16,800 bases of DNA from Treponema sp. UBA4307 (GCA_002394685.1 DGUP01000028.1:1-16800), one strand, 5' to 3'; shown: positions 7,522-14,000, counted from the first letter of the stretch. The notes: generated by a model from the letters alone, not told the origin. A program made the numbers and translations.

Positions 7522-7793
7522 TTAAATGCGTCTTTTGCATCCTGAATTTTTTTTGCAGAATCAGCCGACGACTTATCCCCTTCAAATTCTCTTTTTACCT
7601 TAAAATAGTCGCAGAAATTTGCCTTTTCCTTATCTTTGACCAGTTCATCCACATTTTCATGGCAGTCATAATGAGCTCCCGGCTGATAAAAAACGCAGTT
7701 TCTGCAGGAGTGAAGGTCTTCACCACAAAAGGAACAAGTGTCCCTCATACTAATACTATATTGACTAATATTCTTCTTACATTTCCAGCACAT
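7503..7793 (-). CDS. Small cysteine-rich, zinc-ribbon-like protein
   Basis: This 96-aa protein has eight cysteines: CxxC pairs at 2/5, 20/23 and 30/33, plus C44 and C61, with nearby H28, H41 and H45. The spacing suggests at least one and probably two structural zinc sites. The C-terminal 30 residues are charged and likely helical. I believe similar short proteins (start MCWKC, middle YQPGAHYDC) occur in other spirochetes, but that is from memory. Function is unknown; nucleic-acid or protein binding would be typical for such a ribbon. The start is well fixed because the first Cys pair begins at residue 2, yet no Shine-Dalgarno sequence is visible; see the promoter entry at 7800-7828. murI lies 69 nt downstream on the same strand. 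Confidence 0.75.
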   Translation of the reverse strand: MCWKCKKNISQYSISMRDTCSFCGEDLHSCRNCVFYQPGAHYDCHENVDELVKDKEKANFCDYFKVKREFEGDKSSADSAKKIQDAKDAFNSLFSI

Positions 7794-7799
7794 AATTAA

Positions 7800-7828
7800 A
7801 TTCTATCTATTTGACTTAATTCTTTCAA
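7800..7828 (-). promoter_or_regulatory. Promoter of the cysteine-rich protein, probably leaderless
   Basis: On the - strand TTGAAA (7828-7823), a 17-nt spacer and TAGAAT (7805-7800) give a strong-looking promoter. Only 6 nt separate the -10 box from the start codon at 7793, so transcription should begin at or within a base or two of the A of the ATG. That fits the missing ribosome binding site. Confidence 0.55.
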
Positions 7829-7839
7829 TAGCGTAAAGT
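7811..7839 (+). promoter_or_regulatory. Promoter of the pentapeptide-repeat gene, probably leaderless
   Basis: TTGACT (7811-7816), a 17-nt spacer and TAAAGT (7834-7839) precede the ATG at 7846 by 6 nt. The predicted start therefore coincides with the ATG, mirroring the divergent gene. The two promoters overlap in opposite directions (7811-7828 is shared), so polymerase binding at one would exclude the other. The -10 match is only 4 of 6. Confidence 0.4.
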
Positions 7840-7845
7840 TTTTAT

Positions 7846-8526
7846 ATGTATCTTTTTACTAATTGTAAATGCCCCGGCTGCAACAAACAGGCTCTCAGCA
7901 ATTTTGACCAGAATGGAAATATTGTAGAAAGCGACGGCTACTGTCTGGAACATCATCCGGACCCAATGGGAGTCCTTAAACAAATCAGGACTTATATCAA
8001 GAATCATGATAAAATCGTTGGATTGAATGCTTCCGGCATCAATATTACAGAAACGGACTTAAAAAACAAAAAATGGTTTGGCTGTGTATTTTCTCACTGC
8101 AATTTCTCAAATATACATGCAGAAGGTCTACATGCCCGGATGTGTATTCTGGACTTCTGTACCTTTACTGACTGCGATTTTTTGAATTCAAATATCCAGT
8201 ACAGTTCTTTTTCAGGCAGTAAATTTGTTCATGTTGTACTTACAGGAAGTGATTTAATCCACAATAATTTTAACGGCACAACCTGCTATCAGTCTTCATT
8301 TGATAACAGCGACTTATATAATAGTCGTTTTATTAAAGCCATTCTGATGAATTCCTCTTTTACAAACTGCAACCTGAAAAAAACAGTTTTCTTCTCTTCT
8401 GTAAGGGAAGGAGTTTCCTTTAAGCTGTCTAATACAAAAGAAGCTCTGATTGACCGTTCTAAAGGCGGTATGATCGGGGAATCAACTTCTAAATATGATG
8501 ATAATCAGGGGGGATTGTTCTTATGA
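7846..8526 (+). CDS. Pentapeptide-repeat protein with N-terminal zinc-knuckle-like motif
   Basis: This 226-aa protein begins with a Cys/His cluster (C7, C9, C12, then GYCLEHH with C33, H36, H37), a likely zinc site. After a short helical linker, residues 58 to about 185 show a five-residue periodicity of Phe/Leu/Ile with Asn/Asp/Ser between (for example SDLIHNNFNG, SSFDNSDLYNSRF, SSFTNCNLKK), the mark of a right-handed quadrilateral beta-helix. The C terminus (from 190) is polar and ends QGGLFL. There is no signal peptide or membrane segment, so it is cytoplasmic. Pentapeptide proteins include DNA mimics that protect gyrase, but nothing here proves such a role. No good ribosome binding site precedes the ATG. 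Its stop overlaps the start of the next gene by four bases (ATGA), so the two are translationally coupled. Confidence 0.78.
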   Translation: MYLFTNCKCPGCNKQALSNFDQNGNIVESDGYCLEHHPDPMGVLKQIRTYIKNHDKIVGLNASGINITETDLKNKKWFGCVFSHCNFSNIHAEGLHARMCILDFCTFTDCDFLNSNIQYSSFSGSKFVHVVLTGSDLIHNNFNGTTCYQSSFDNSDLYNSRFIKAILMNSSFTNCNLKKTVFFSSVREGVSFKLSNTKEALIDRSKGGMIGESTSKYDDNQGGLFL

Positions 8527-9089
8527 AAATTTATTTTCATCTCTGCCTGGAAGATTTTACAAACTGCTATATTGTGGTAAATGATGATCCTTCCGTAAAA
8601 GAAGCTATAATTATTGATCCGGGTGAAATTTCTGAAGAAATGATTAACCAGATTGAAGGGGGTGGCTATAAACTTTCAGCCTGTCTGATTACTCACAACC
8701 ATAAGAATCATGTTGCAGGGCTGGAAACCCTTATGCGTATTTATGAGCCCAAAATTTATGCTGCTGATTCAGAAGTAGTCGGAATGAAATGTGAATTAAT
8801 ACATGGAGATGGAAAAATGAAACTTGCCGGCCTGGATGTGGATTTTTTCTCAGTTCCCGGGCATTCCCCGGACAGCATGGTTTACAAAATAGGAAACGTT
8901 CTTTTTACGGGAGATACACTTTTTGCAGGAAGCATTGGAGAAACTTCAAGCCAGTATTCGGCAAAACTTCTCCGTAATAATATCAATGCTAAACTTCTTT
9001 CTCAAACCGACGGCTTAGTCCTCATGCCTGGGCACGGACCTCCAAGTACGCTGGAAGCAGAAAGAGAGTTTAACATTGATATGAATTAA
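8523..9089 (+). CDS. Metallo-beta-lactamase-fold hydrolase, glyoxalase II-like
   Basis: This 188-aa cytoplasmic protein has the layout of small glyoxalase II-like thioester hydrolases: IIIDPGE at 30-35, metal motif THNHKNH at 57-63, PGHSPDS at 112-118, FTGDTLFAGSIGETS at 128-142 and MPGHGPPST at 168-176. Metal ligands H58, H60, H63, H114, D131 and H171 are present. In the usual HxHxDH motif the Asp is a site-2 metal ligand and here it is Asn (N62), so metal content or activity may differ. The usual GR(T/S)D after the GDT block is also GETS. A strong AGGGGGGA (8507-8514) precedes the start, which overlaps the stop of the pentapeptide gene. The substrate is unknown. Confidence 0.8.
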   Translation: MKIYFHLCLEDFTNCYIVVNDDPSVKEAIIIDPGEISEEMINQIEGGGYKLSACLITHNHKNHVAGLETLMRIYEPKIYAADSEVVGMKCELIHGDGKMKLAGLDVDFFSVPGHSPDSMVYKIGNVLFTGDTLFAGSIGETSSQYSAKLLRNNINAKLLSQTDGLVLMPGHGPPSTLEAEREFNIDMN

Positions 9090-9104
9090 TACTCTCGTCA
9101 GCCC

Positions 9105-9150
9105 TTCTGGAAAAGATTATTCTCTTTCGCAGAGCCAGGCTTTTCCAGAA
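9105..9150. terminator. Hairpin between convergent genes
   Basis: ttctggaaaag (9105-9115) and cttttccagaa (9140-9150) are perfect 11-bp reverse complements. The 24-nt loop includes a nested ctct/agag pair (9122-9125, 9131-9134). It begins 15 nt after the stop of the hydrolase gene, and its right arm lies inside the last codons of the lipoprotein gene. Being symmetric it could stop transcription from both sides, but neither strand has a T-run, so termination is only inferred. Confidence 0.45.
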
Positions 9151-10856
9151 CGCAGTCCCCAGTTTTTGAATACATAGTCACTGAACCGCTGACTCTGATC
9201 CACAATTCTCTGGCCTTTAGAGTTTTTTACATATACAGACTGAGAAGGAGCAGCGGCAGCAACATTTGCCCAGTTTGCCCTGTCCAGCCAGTACTGTCTT
9301 GAAGCTTCAACAGACCGCTGCATGTGATAAGCCATATATTCATTCATCATTAAATATTCATCATTCACATCGTATCCCAGATTTTGTGTGGTAAAATAAA
9401 TTTTCATAAAATTCCATGTTACTTTATCACGATTTTCATATTCCTCTTTTACAAAATCCCTGAAGTTCTGTGAAGAAAAGAATATGCCGTGCCAGCTTTC
9501 ATGAGCCATAAGCTGAATTCTTGTGGCAGCAGCAGTTTCTCTTGAGATTGAAATAACCGAACCTTCACTGGCAGAAAAAGTTCCATCAGCTTCTGGAACG
9601 AGTATTTTATTATGAACAAGAATTGTTCTCAAAAGCATTTCTTCCTCATTTAACGGGAAATTGTCCTTTACTGCTTTTGAGAAGAATGCGGCCATATCAA
9701 TTGCCTTGTAATCGTGGGCATTGTAACCTCTGTGGGTTGCAACAAACTGGTCATTCTGCAGAGTTCCCTTATAACCTTCCTTTTCAACAAAATATGCCAT
9801 GCGGGTAAAGAAACGGCTTTGAGTTGCATAATCCTTAAAATCGAAAAATAAAACCCTGGGGAAAAGATTCCACTGATACAATTCATACTTTTCAGTTCTC
9901 CAGTTTTTTACCGACCAGGAAGGTACAAATCCTAAATCTGTCTCAAAAGGTTCTATTACTCTCTCACTTCCCATACTTTTAGGATTTCCCTTCATAAGTA
10001 TAGCAGTAATTAAACTTGAATTTTCTCCTAATGAAAAAATTGAATTCTTTGATTCAAAGGCGCTTGCCTGAAGAGTAAGTTTTTCCAGAGCAGGACTCAT
10101 TGAAATAGAAAAATTTTCTTTTCCATACTTCGCTTTTACAATTACAGGATTTGATTCTTTTCCGTAATCAGAAAGCTTTTTAAAAGAAAGTTCAATTTTT
10201 GGCATTACGCCTTCAGTTGAATTAAATGAAGGAAATAAATCTCCTGCAGCAACAAAATCAGCAGAATCAAAGTTTGTCTGAAGTTCTCCCCCATCATATC
10301 CAAATGCAAAGAGAATCTGTTCATCACTTACTTCAAATCCCAGAACAGATTCCGTCATATTAAATTCTGCAACTTTTATTCCGGTGTCGCCATGTACAAA
10401 AAATCCTGCCGGCACTTTTCGGCTGGCCATAACAAGGCTTAAAGATTTTTTATCATAATCGGAAAAATTTCCCTTAATAAGTCCCCTTGGAGATAATTCT
10501 GCTTTAAGTTTTCCCTTTTCATCAAAATCATCTTTGTAAAGCAGTCCCATGGTAAAACTGCCTTTCTGGTCAGGTGAAGAGATGTCATCCATTTTCTCCA
10601 GTTTAACCTGAACAGAATTCAGCTGCTCTTCAGTAAAGAGCCGGATTATTTCTTCACTCTGTTTTTGAGTAAACTTAAAAAACATATCTCCGCCTGCAGA
10701 TTTTTTATCCACATATGCATTAACCGCATCTGGACTTAAAGCCATCAGGGCTTCTCCTTCATAAAGAAGGCGGGAATAACCAGAGTTTTTACCCTTACAG
10801 GAAATAAAAGGTAAAATCATAATACTAAAAATCATTGTAAAAAGAATTTTTTTCAT
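9117..10856 (-). CDS. Lipoprotein with HExxH metallopeptidase motif
   Basis: I place the start at 10856, giving 579 aa: from there the protein begins MKKILFTMIFSIMILPFISC, a lipoprotein signal with a relaxed, spirochete-type lipobox and the lipidated Cys at 20. The open frame continues upstream to 10976, but those 40 residues would bury the signal and overlap the divergent gene. The first 300 residues look beta-rich and are unrecognised. Near the C terminus, MAHESWHGIFF (HExxH at 452-456) is followed about 50 residues later by MNEYMAYH (E506), matching the zinc-binding pattern of gluzincin peptidases with a downstream Glu ligand. It is therefore a likely membrane-anchored protease facing the periplasm or cell surface. 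No Shine-Dalgarno sequence is seen. The family is not one I can name. Confidence 0.75.
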   Translation of the reverse strand: MKKILFTMIFSIMILPFISCKGKNSGYSRLLYEGEALMALSPDAVNAYVDKKSAGGDMFFKFTQKQSEEIIRLFTEEQLNSVQVKLEKMDDISSPDQKGSFTMGLLYKDDFDEKGKLKAELSPRGLIKGNFSDYDKKSLSLVMASRKVPAGFFVHGDTGIKVAEFNMTESVLGFEVSDEQILFAFGYDGGELQTNFDSADFVAAGDLFPSFNSTEGVMPKIELSFKKLSDYGKESNPVIVKAKYGKENFSISMSPALEKLTLQASAFESKNSIFSLGENSSLITAILMKGNPKSMGSERVIEPFETDLGFVPSWSVKNWRTEKYELYQWNLFPRVLFFDFKDYATQSRFFTRMAYFVEKEGYKGTLQNDQFVATHRGYNAHDYKAIDMAAFFSKAVKDNFPLNEEEMLLRTILVHNKILVPEADGTFSASEGSVISISRETAAATRIQLMAHESWHGIFFSSQNFRDFVKEEYENRDKVTWNFMKIYFTTQNLGYDVNDEYLMMNEYMAYHMQRSVEASRQYWLDRANWANVAAAAPSQSVYVKNSKGQRIVDQSQRFSDYVFKNWGLRSGKAWLCERE

Positions 10857-10864
10857 AATTAAAG

Positions 10865-10893
10865 ATACTACACTTTTTACGGTCTTTTCTCTA
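10865..10893 (-). promoter_or_regulatory. Candidate promoter of the lipoprotein gene
   Basis: On the - strand TAGAGA (10893-10888), 17 nt and TAGTAT (10870-10865) precede the start codon at 10856 by 8 nt. The predicted 5' leader is 0-2 nt, consistent with the absence of a ribosome binding site. Each box matches only 4 of 6 positions. Confidence 0.3.
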
Positions 10894-10897
10894 TACT
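10892..10897 (+). promoter_or_regulatory. -10 box of the 152-aa gene
   Basis: TATACT (5 of 6 matches) ends 7 nt before the ATG at 10905, predicting a leader of at most one or two bases. The intervening tttccct is no ribosome binding site. No clear -35 box was found. Confidence 0.35.
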
Positions 10898-10904
10898 TTT
10901 CCCT

Positions 10905-11363
10905 ATGAAAGCCCTTGTTATGCACAAAGACCTTAACCATAAACTTAACTCTTTCGGGAAAAAATATATTCAGCACTTCAACAATATTTTTTCAGGAGAG
11001 CAGCTTTGTCTTTATCAGATTTTCCCTTTATGGGCTTTTTACAGTGATGATGAATTTGAATTAAAAACTGTTACAGCAGCAAGTATAGAAGGAGTTTCCC
11101 TGGAAAAGGATTCACTTTTTTTTGACCTTGCCCTTTTCTCGGAAAATACCAGTTCTTTTAAAATAAAAAAAATCTGCTTTGCAAAAGAAATAGATGGTAA
11201 AGACCTGAGTTCTATTTCAGCAAAAGCAGATTGTATTGTAGAAAACCTTAAGCCAGACTTTCTCTTCCCGTTAAGAATTACTGTTATGAAAACAGGGCAA
11301 TGTTTCAGTGAAAACAATGCCTTTTATCTTACGGAAGAAAAGTGGATCAAACTTTCAAAGTGA
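10905..11363 (+). CDS. Hypothetical protein of 152 aa
   Basis: I do not recognise this protein. It has no signal peptide, no membrane segment and no known motif. The N terminus is basic (MKALVMHKDLNHKLNSFGKK) and the rest alternates hydrophobic and polar residues in a way that suggests beta strands (for example SLFFDLALFS and LFPLRITVMKTG). ATG at 10905 is chosen because a TATACT box lies just upstream; an in-frame ATG at 10920 is an alternative. The frame is open for 152 codons and ends within a hairpin shared with ilvN. It is divergent from the lipoprotein gene across 48 bp, so the pair may be co-regulated. Confidence 0.6.
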   Translation: MKALVMHKDLNHKLNSFGKKYIQHFNNIFSGEQLCLYQIFPLWAFYSDDEFELKTVTAASIEGVSLEKDSLFFDLALFSENTSSFKIKKICFAKEIDGKDLSSISAKADCIVENLKPDFLFPLRITVMKTGQCFSENNAFYLTEEKWIKLSK

Positions 11364-11377
11364 TTCAGAAAATCACT
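11359..11377. terminator. Small hairpin holding both stop codons of convergent genes
   Basis: agtgatt (11359-11365) and aatcact (11371-11377) pair around a 5-nt loop. The TGA of the 152-aa gene (11361-11363) and the TGA of ilvN (11373-11375 on the - strand) sit in the two arms. There is no T-run, so it is at best a weak bidirectional terminator or 3'-end stabiliser. Confidence 0.35.
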
Positions 11378-11879
11378 GCATTACGTTTTCACCGCGCTCC
11401 ATTGCAATCAGACCTGACTTAAGCAGTTCCAGAATTCCATAAGGTTCAAGCAGGCGAATAAGGGCAGATATTTTGTCTTCACTTCCAGTGGCTTCAACAA
11501 TAAGTGCATTTTCTGAAACATCAACAATGTGGGCACGGAAGATTTCGCAGGTTTCAATTATTACTCCACGGCTGGCACCACTGGCCTTAACCTTAATCAG
11601 GGCAGTTTCACGCTGTGTAGTATTTGCCTTATGACAGTGTTCTATACTAATTACTTCCACCAGCTTAGAAAGCTGCTTTTTAATCTGCTCAAGAATATAT
11701 TCATCCCCGCGAACGACAATTGTCATTCTGGATTTTGCAGGATCCATTGTTTCACAAACTGTAAGTGAGTCAATGTTATATCCGCGCCGGCTAAAAAGAC
11801 CTGAAACACGGCTTAAAACACCTGCATGATTTTCTACCAGTACTGACAATACATACTGCTTTTCGTTGCTTGCTCCCAT
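11373..11879 (-). CDS. ilvN: Acetolactate synthase small (regulatory) subunit
   Basis: This 168-aa protein is the regulatory subunit that activates the catalytic acetolactate synthase subunit and gives it valine feedback inhibition, in branched-chain amino acid synthesis. The N-terminal ACT domain is clear: VLVENHAGVLSRVSGLFSRR at residues 10-29, followed by GYNIDSLTV. The C-terminal half (TALIKVKA, then IVEATGSEDKISALIRLLEPYGI) is the second conserved domain. Length is normal for the family. A strong GGAGGA precedes the ATG. The catalytic partner ilvB is not in the window and lies neither before nor after it, which is unusual since the two are commonly adjacent. It is probably expressed from its own promoter. 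Confidence 0.92.
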   Translation of the reverse strand: MGASNEKQYVLSVLVENHAGVLSRVSGLFSRRGYNIDSLTVCETMDPAKSRMTIVVRGDEYILEQIKKQLSKLVEVISIEHCHKANTTQRETALIKVKASGASRGVIIETCEIFRAHIVDVSENALIVEATGSEDKISALIRLLEPYGILELLKSGLIAMERGENVMQ

Positions 11880-11937
11880 AATTTCCTCCAGGATTATCTA
11901 TTTAATTCTCAATTACATACAATTTTAAATCATGTAC

Positions 11938-11966
11938 ATTATGACATAGATTTAAGCCATTTTCAA
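11938..11966 (-). promoter_or_regulatory. Promoter of ilvN
   Basis: On the - strand TTGAAA (11966-11961), a 17-nt spacer and CATAAT (11943-11938) form a good promoter; the -10 box is preceded by TGT, an extended -10 element. Transcription should start near 11931, giving a leader of about 50 nt with the strong ribosome binding site at its end. Confidence 0.6.
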
Positions 11967-11982
11967 AAGTCTTTTAATACTG

Positions 11983-12015
11983 AAACTCTTTGAGTTTAGC
12001 TTTTAACTCGAAAAA
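11983..12015 (-). other. Overlapping small inverted repeats after the fusion gene
   Basis: Between the fusion gene stop and the ilvN promoter, aaactc (11983-11988) and gagttt (11992-11997) form a 6-bp hairpin with a 3-nt loop. A further aactc at about 12005-12009 can pair with the same gagtt instead. The two folds exclude each other. No T-run follows on the - strand, so I cannot call a terminator. Nothing else is evident in 11967-12037. Confidence 0.3.
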
Positions 12016-12037
12016 CAGAAAGTTTCCCAGGTTCCCT

Positions 12038-13993
12038 TTAATGTTTTTCTTCAGAATAAATTCCTAAAAGCCTTAAATCCTCTGTTTTTTCCTTAATAAG
12101 GGAAAGAACTTCATCAATTTTTTTCTGAGGATTTTCTGTATCTTCAGGAATTTCTATATCCGTATAGAACCAGTATTTCCAGGATTGACCTGAAATTGGT
12201 CGTGATTCAAGACGGGTCAGATTTAGTTTCATTTTACTAAAAATTTCCAGTACTGAAAACAGGGCACCTGCTTCATTTTTTGTGGTAAAAATAAAACTGG
12301 CCATATTTGCCTTTATATTCTGCTGGTGAGCATCAGGAAGACGGGCAACATGATTGGCCTGAATGATTACAAAACGTGTAAAATTATGAGGATCATCTTC
12401 TATATCCTCCTGAAGAATATTCAGACCATATATTTGTGCGTTAACACTTGAGCCGATGGCAGCATTTTCTTTTTTTCCACCCTGAGCAACCATCTGGGCC
12501 GCAGTAGCAGTACTTACAGCATCAATTTGATTCCACTCCTTCTGCTGATCAAGGAACTTCTTACACTGAGCCAGAGCCTGGGGATGAGAATACACATTTT
12601 TAATATCAGATAGTGCAGCTCCTTTTACACCTAAAAGAGAGTGCCTGATATTAAGGGTAATGGAACCAACAATACTTACATCCTGAAAACGGGAGAAATT
12701 ATCATAATTCTGATAAACTGACCCTGCCAGAGAGTTTTCAATTGGAACCATTCCATAATCCACCTTACCATCAGTTACTGCTTTAAATAACTGACTGAAA
12801 GAATCAAGGGGAACAGAATCAACGTCAGCATCATCAAAATAACGGGAAATGGCCTGCTGGGCATATGCCCCCTTGCTGCCTGAATAAGCACAGGTTATTT
12901 TATCAGACTTTTTTTCAGAAGTCTTAGCATCTGTATTTTTATTCTGGATTTTTTCTTCCCTGATATGAACAATTGCTTTTCCAAGAACAGGGGCCAGGGC
13001 TTCCACATCATGCATAAGTTTATTGAACTGAACCGTTTCCAGGGATGTGGCAGCTTCAGAAAATCCCTTTCCATTACTGCCGTGAACCTGCAGCATAATT
13101 CCATCTGCCCCAGAAGCAAGTGCTGCCAGCGCCATTTGAGGAACCTGACTGCGGTGCTTTACAGAATGACATGGATCTACAATTACAGGAAGATGAGTAT
13201 GAGCTTTTAAAACCGGCACAGAACTTAAATCAAGTGTATTGTTTGTAGAAGATTCAAAAGTGCGGATTCCCCTTTCGCAAAGAACAACCTGATCTGTTCC
13301 AGAAGAAAGGAGATATTCTGCAGCCATAAGGAGTTCTTCAACTGTAGCAGTATAACTTCTTTTCAGAATAACAGGCTTGCCCAAAGCACCAACATTTTTC
13401 AAAAGATCAAAGTCCTGCATATTCTGGGCACCGATCTGATATACATCCACATAATCCTTCATCATAGGGATTAAAACCGGAGAAACTATTTCCGTGCAGA
13501 CAGGGAGCCCATATTTTTCCCCCGCTTCCTTAAGATACTTCAGACCTTCTTCACCCAGCCCCTGAAAACTGTAAGGAGAAAAGTGAGGTTTATATACACC
13601 ACCCCTCAGGATAACAGCCCCGCAGGAAGCAACTTCACGTGCAATCTTAAAAATCTGTTCACGGCTTTCTATCATCTGAGGGCCTGCAATTGTAACAAGT
13701 CTCTGCCCTCCCAGACGAATCATCTGGCCCCGGTTATTAGGGATTTCAACTATAGTATTTTCTTTTTTGAATTCACGGCTGGCCAGTTTATAAGGTTTTG
13801 AAATAGGAATTACTGATTCCACTCCAGGAAGGGTAAACAAATCTTCCTTCTCCAGGTGAGCTCTTCCCACTGCAGCAATTACAGTATCCTCTTCTCCGCT
13901 TATTTCATTAATTTTAAAGCTTCTGGAAATTAAAAAATCTTTGATTCTCTTTTTATCTTCTTCAGAAACATTTTTTTTGAGTACAACAACCAT
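12038..13993 (-). CDS. pheA: DAHP-synthase-like domain fused to prephenate dehydratase and ACT
   Basis: A 651-aa fusion. Residues 1-70 resemble the ferredoxin-like regulatory domain of type I-beta DAHP synthases; 90-345 are the DAHP synthase barrel (RGGVYKP, SPYSFQGLG, CERGIRTFE at 239-247); 346-364 is a charged linker. Residues 366-545 are prephenate dehydratase (GAYAQQA, VPIENSLAGSV at 416-426, HPQALAQC, catalytic NFTRF at 537-541), which makes phenylpyruvate for Phe synthesis. Residues 565-650 are an ACT domain with GALF and ESRP (596-599), the usual Phe-sensing motifs. The dehydratase looks intact. In the barrel, expected metal ligands are changed: Cys to Q106, Glu to Q302, Asp to E313, with only H276 kept, and phosphate-binding Arg are H137 and Q190. 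DAHP synthase activity is therefore doubtful. GAGGA lies 4 nt before the ATG. No chorismate mutase domain is present. Confidence 0.88.
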   Translation of the reverse strand: MVVVLKKNVSEEDKKRIKDFLISRSFKINEISGEEDTVIAAVGRAHLEKEDLFTLPGVESVIPISKPYKLASREFKKENTIVEIPNNRGQMIRLGGQRLVTIAGPQMIESREQIFKIAREVASCGAVILRGGVYKPHFSPYSFQGLGEEGLKYLKEAGEKYGLPVCTEIVSPVLIPMMKDYVDVYQIGAQNMQDFDLLKNVGALGKPVILKRSYTATVEELLMAAEYLLSSGTDQVVLCERGIRTFESSTNNTLDLSSVPVLKAHTHLPVIVDPCHSVKHRSQVPQMALAALASGADGIMLQVHGSNGKGFSEAATSLETVQFNKLMHDVEALAPVLGKAIVHIREEKIQNKNTDAKTSEKKSDKITCAYSGSKGAYAQQAISRYFDDADVDSVPLDSFSQLFKAVTDGKVDYGMVPIENSLAGSVYQNYDNFSRFQDVSIVGSITLNIRHSLLGVKGAALSDIKNVYSHPQALAQCKKFLDQQKEWNQIDAVSTATAAQMVAQGGKKENAAIGSSVNAQIYGLNILQEDIEDDPHNFTRFVIIQANHVARLPDAHQQNIKANMASFIFTTKNEAGALFSVLEIFSKMKLNLTRLESRPISGQSWKYWFYTDIEIPEDTENPQKKIDEVLSLIKEKTEDLRLLGIYSEEKH

Positions 13994-14000
13994 AGAATCC

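Noticed and set aside
10857..10976. Forty extra N-terminal residues on the lipoprotein frame
   Set aside because: They would place a basic, non-signal stretch before the lipoprotein signal and overlap the divergent gene; the start at 10856 gives a proper lipoprotein.
11880..11935. ATG-ATT-TAA mini-frame in the ilvN leader as a branched-chain attenuator
   Set aside because: Only two codons, no ribosome binding site and no hairpin with a T-run.
11983..12015. Attenuator-type switch before ilvN
   Set aside because: The mutually exclusive small hairpins lie upstream of the ilvN promoter, so they would not be in its main transcript, and no T-run follows.
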